A DNA stretch of 7,081 bases. Origin: an uncultured Bacteroidales bacterium. GTDB lineage: Bacteria; Bacteroidota; Bacteroidia; Bacteroidales; Paludibacteraceae. The stretch is taken from positions 1 through 7,081 of the forward strand of contig CAKZZM010000164.1 of NCBI GenBank assembly GCA_937885465.1, read 5' to 3'. The stretch's first letter is position 1, and the number at the start of each line of letters is the position of its first letter. The notes beneath the pieces are model-generated. The model saw only the letters and a program-made list of their open reading frames with translations, had not been told where the DNA came from and ran no database searches. A program made the position numbers and the translations under genes. Shown here piece after piece: positions 5,501-7,081 of this stretch.

Positions 5501-7081
5501 ATCGTATGTCTGTTTGGTCTGTAGTAGCCCCTGCTTCTGCTGTTCCAAGATGGCTATTTGTTGATTTGCTCGCTTTTTGTCTTCTTCGGTAGAATTGACA
5601 TCATTTGCTATATTCTGATAACCTGCAATCTGCTGTTCCACCTCGGCTAATGCCAGTGCATTTTGAACCTCCGCTTGTTGGTTCTCGGCTATTGCTTTAG
5701 TCCCGTCTTCTATATACTTATGTAAAGCCTGCATACGAGTTTCCGCATTGCCTATCTCCTTATTGAGTTCGTCATTGCTCATCGTCTGCGCAGCACCTGT
5801 AAGAGCCTTTTTGAAACTATCAAGATTGTTTTTGTATGTATCTTCTGTAGTTTTGAGAGTTTTTTGGTTTGTATCGCTTGCATCTTCAAGTACAGTAGTA
5901 GTCGCTTGTGCGACATCTTGAGCGAAACCGGTTAGTTGGCTCTCCAAATCCTTTAGTTGTACTTTGGGCGGAGTTACCTTATTTGCGTTACCGCCACCGC
6001 CCTCAACCATGTGTATTGAGCCATCTTCTAACCCTTTCAAGTTTTTCTTCAGTTCCTGCACATTTTCAAGGTATTCCATTACTGCGTTAGACACTTTTCT
6101 CCACGACCCAACCTGCTCTTTAAGTGCTTCTGTCTGCTCTTTGCCTACAACTTGTCGGAACGCAGTTTCAAGATTAGCACGATTGTCTGTAGGGTCATTG
6201 AATTTGTCGGGGTTGTCGGTTATCTCTTTAACAACACGCCTTATGATTTCCATACTCTCCCCTTGCGTTTTAGCATCTACGCCTTTATCGTCCATTATGC
6301 CACGCAAAGAGGATATCATCTTGGTATTTTCCTCTTTGATATTATTTTCCATATCACCGGTAACAGCCATCTTGCCACGCTCGTCATTCGCTTCTTTGAT
6401 AAGTGCTGCGAGGTTGGCATAAGCATTCCCTCCTGCGATAACATCGTCTATCTCTGTTCGCAAGAGGTCATTATACTGTCCGTATTGTGATATTATTTGA
6501 TTCTTGATTTTCTGATACTCCTGCATATCGCCGACATCGTATGCAGACTTGGCAGCACCACGCAAGCGGTCAAGGGAATCTATCTCGCTTTGAGCCTGTG
6601 CCTCGTATTTGGCTTGCTGCTCCATAAACTCTTTCTGCTGCTTTTCTCCCGCTGTCTCCTGTGAGAAAAACTTATAGAGTGCGCTACCTGCTGCCCATAA
6701 AGCCGCAGCGATTTCAAGAATAAGCCCTATCGGATTTGTCGCAAAGGCTACACTTATCTGCTGCATACCACGGACAATAGCACCCTTGACAGAATTAAAC
6801 ATTGCCTTAAAGGTGAGTTGTGCCTTGATATTTGCCCAAAGGGAGAGAGTCGCCGCCTTGATACTTGTGTTATTCATATTCTGAACGGCGATACCGCGTT
6901 GCTGCACATTAGCCAACTGCTGCTCTGCTGCCATCTTTGCCTCAATAGCACGGGTATGTTCCTCTGTACCCTCTGCACTGTTTCTTTCGGCTTCTGCGGC
7001 TTGCTCGATACATTCATTGTAATACTGCTCTAAAACGACTTGTTCTTGTTTGAGTGCCTTTTCGTACTCCAACTCCTCATT
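2498..7081 (-). CDS. Phage tail tape measure protein, 5' end cut off by the window
   Basis: Tape measure proteins fill the lumen of the growing tail, set its length and leave through the tip ahead of the DNA. The frame stays open to the window edge, reading Asn-Glu-Glu before a TTG codon at 7072, so that TTG is probably not the true start; 1527 residues are visible. Residues below count from the edge. A helical start (1-70) leads to a hydrophobic segment at about 111-139 containing ATNPIGLIL, a motif style common in tape measures. About 140-1080 is long, Gln/Glu/Lys/Ala-rich predicted helix and coiled coil with only one cysteine noticed (24). A long Ala/Ser/Gly/Ile-rich hydrophobic stretch spans about 1086-1198. 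The C-terminal part is again helical (1199-1527) and its last 100 residues resemble those of Bacteroidales phage tape measures, from memory. I saw no peptidase or muramidase signature. It ends in TGA overlapping the next start. Length, hydrophobic segments and gene order make the call strong. Confidence 0.93.
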   Translation of the reverse strand, partial: NEELEYEKALKQEQVVLEQYYNECIEQAAEAERNSAEGTEEHTRAIEAKMAAEQQLANVQQRGIAVQNMNNTSIKAATLSLWANIKAQLTFKAMFNSVKGAIVRGMQQISVAFATNPIGLILEIAAALWAAGSALYKFFSQETAGEKQQKEFMEQQAKYEAQAQSEIDSLDRLRGAAKSAYDVGDMQEYQKIKNQIISQYGQYNDLLRTEIDDVIAGGNAYANLAALIKEANDERGKMAVTGDMENNIKEENTKMISSLRGIMDDKGVDAKTQGESMEIIRRVVKEITDNPDKFNDPTDNRANLETAFRQVVGKEQTEALKEQVGSWRKVSNAVMEYLENVQELKKNLKGLEDGSIHMVEGGGGNANKVTPPKVQLKDLESQLTGFAQDVAQATTTVLEDASDTNQKTLKTTEDTYKNNLDSFKKALTGAAQTMSNDELNKEIGNAETRMQALHKYIEDGTKAIAENQQAEVQNALALAEVEQQIAGYQNIANDVNSTEEDKKRANQQIAILEQQKQGLLQTKQTYDTQRQQVIVAQRQIGLEKEKVTIFRNQKKVLQEGEDITIGLNTNELIKKEAEITAAIISIKQNIAKNGITTEDLLNLEDMNAKLKQVQDKLSTLTGGKDWAKTFRKEREEAIREQEKIMSSAIDNEVAKRTAAYNADLAKMRADAKEYEKEHAGIAKNAKYQQNKQIKEQNLKLQFELDIANLTKQFTDWKKDMQQERLQLYVDINRSVLEQGLNSATTQEQKNLYRNAIRRQETERIKTDNTSQRNDKIKDTVGVAAYTAYANGDMTNLTKEQTDQILAIEEEFKKREETLLQQKSIQENIEDVEDYSSRFQGYLAAMVKAQEEYQTAVKEANEGEQFNRDNKLQQAERLFLAAKEQAETEFWSIEMFSKDDQKRLQSIIELAGKAAVLSADSVMKLIDDAIQGIKDENDILFQTLKGTIEELSQTDLNLIGEEDKKRAEQIAEAQWSEQTGLMRNEDGTVREMTDEEKQQNSEELERLKSENGDLTEEQLEQMRTYIDLQQKMLEIQWQMNNNQSVLNQLHEMRNRAVSRAQDTEKNSILISNNLLQNTAKGFGEVQKAAGAISQTFGKVLSKNAKKAVQSIGNIAGAASSSINTILQLIPMIGSMSTIAQTEVEGVTVFSVAGIETTSAAAATAIKAVETASVILAIISAAIQIVTAIADALTSVIKSDTQKQQEALDENQEHLERMQKQLDTMDWENSLKKGSAYYKGLSSAAKQAERNQIQSYQNMLEAQRIYQETAAKYGRDSDKAKEAQEQLDDMTQQYQDAFSDVIDRYEEMLEELTTTSLDDFASSMADALVDGFEQGREGINDAWNDTLKDLEKEMMKASLTTALKDLYKDTFDNISKNLTGDGELTQSEIDTMISELDAKSEQAKYIAERYYDLMQERGLLDDADTEGSEGFGQMTQDTAEALNARFTALQIEGSNVVAATQAMQAMLGDMQNDVKGLNPLLSALLLNTDMGLQLAQEQIDQLNIIANNTAMLNETNDRLNTISQKVANL
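3494..3754 (-). other. Tape measure hydrophobic segment 2 (Ala/Ser/Gly/Ile-rich)
   Basis: This encodes about residues 1110-1196 of the visible tape measure. Two strongly hydrophobic stretches (NTILQLIPMIGSM, and SVILAIISAAIQIVTAIADAL near the end) flank a short, more polar part with beta-type residues (VEGVTVFSVAGIE). It could form a pair of membrane helices or a compact helical hairpin. It separates the coiled-coil body from the C-terminal helical region. Confidence 0.65.
6665..6751 (-). other. Tape measure hydrophobic segment 1
   Basis: This encodes about residues 111-139 of the visible tape measure, including ATNPIGLIL and then IAAALWAAGSALY. It is long enough for one membrane-spanning helix. 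In the family, such segments are thought to insert in or contact the host inner membrane during DNA entry, or to pack in the tail lumen; which applies here is not visible. Confidence 0.7.

Noticed and set aside
7070..7072. TTG as the start codon of the tape measure
   Set aside because: The frame remains open through the last base of the window (Asn-Glu-Glu upstream) and the sequence there is already helical body, so the true start almost certainly lies outside.
1..7081. Stop-codon reassignment as in some gut phages
   Set aside because: TGA and TAG each end two genes at sensible junctions, and none of the frames contains an in-frame stop that would need read-through.
2498..7081. Lytic or peptidase domain embedded in the tape measure
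   Set aside because: No catalytic motif of the kinds often found there (zinc-peptidase histidines, NlpC/P60 cysteine-histidine, transglycosylase pattern) was seen; only one cysteine was noticed, close to the N-terminal edge.

Overview
The window is a compact piece of the tail-tip module of a long-tailed, non-contractile (siphovirus-like) bacteriophage or prophage. All four genes lie on the minus strand and read from high to low coordinates. They are a very long tape measure protein whose 5' end runs off the window at 7081, a 156-residue protein of unknown function, a short distal-tail (Dit)-like protein, and a 530-residue baseplate hub / tail-associated (Tal)-like protein that ends at the first base of the window. 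The order tape measure, (extra gene), Dit, Tal is the classic siphophage order. No sheath, baseplate-wedge or spike gene is visible. Identities rest on gene order, protein architecture and remembered family resemblance, because no search could be run.

The host is most likely a member of the Bacteroidota (Bacteroides, Prevotella, Parabacteroides and relatives). Moderate GC, mostly absent Shine-Dalgarno signals, and the character of the Dit-like, hub-like and tape measure C-terminal sequences resemble gut Bacteroidales phages. This is inference from pattern memory. The standard bacterial code fits: the four genes end in TGA, TAG, TGA and TAG, so there is no sign of the stop-codon reassignment seen in some gut phages.

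Layout by region (transcription right to left): 7081-2498 tape measure (1527 codons visible, start missing); 2501-2031 unknown protein, start overlapping the tape measure stop by 4 nt; 2026-1586 Dit-like protein after a 4-nt gap; 1593-1 hub-like protein overlapping the Dit gene by 8 nt. There is no intergenic DNA over about 30 bases, and no RNA gene, terminator, mobile element, CRISPR array or attachment site was seen. The genes look like one translationally coupled transcript. In the assembled tail, the tape measure would run down the tube and set its length, the Dit-like ring would join tube to tip, and the hub would close the tip and let the tape measure and DNA out.

This is mostly ordinary phage structural DNA; I did not find a convincing new biological system. 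The points most worth a second look are the unknown protein between tape measure and Dit, with an approximately 10-residue beta-type repeat in its C-terminal half, and a run of nine G (coding strand) near the 3' end of the hub gene, where a one-base slip in either direction stops translation almost at once.
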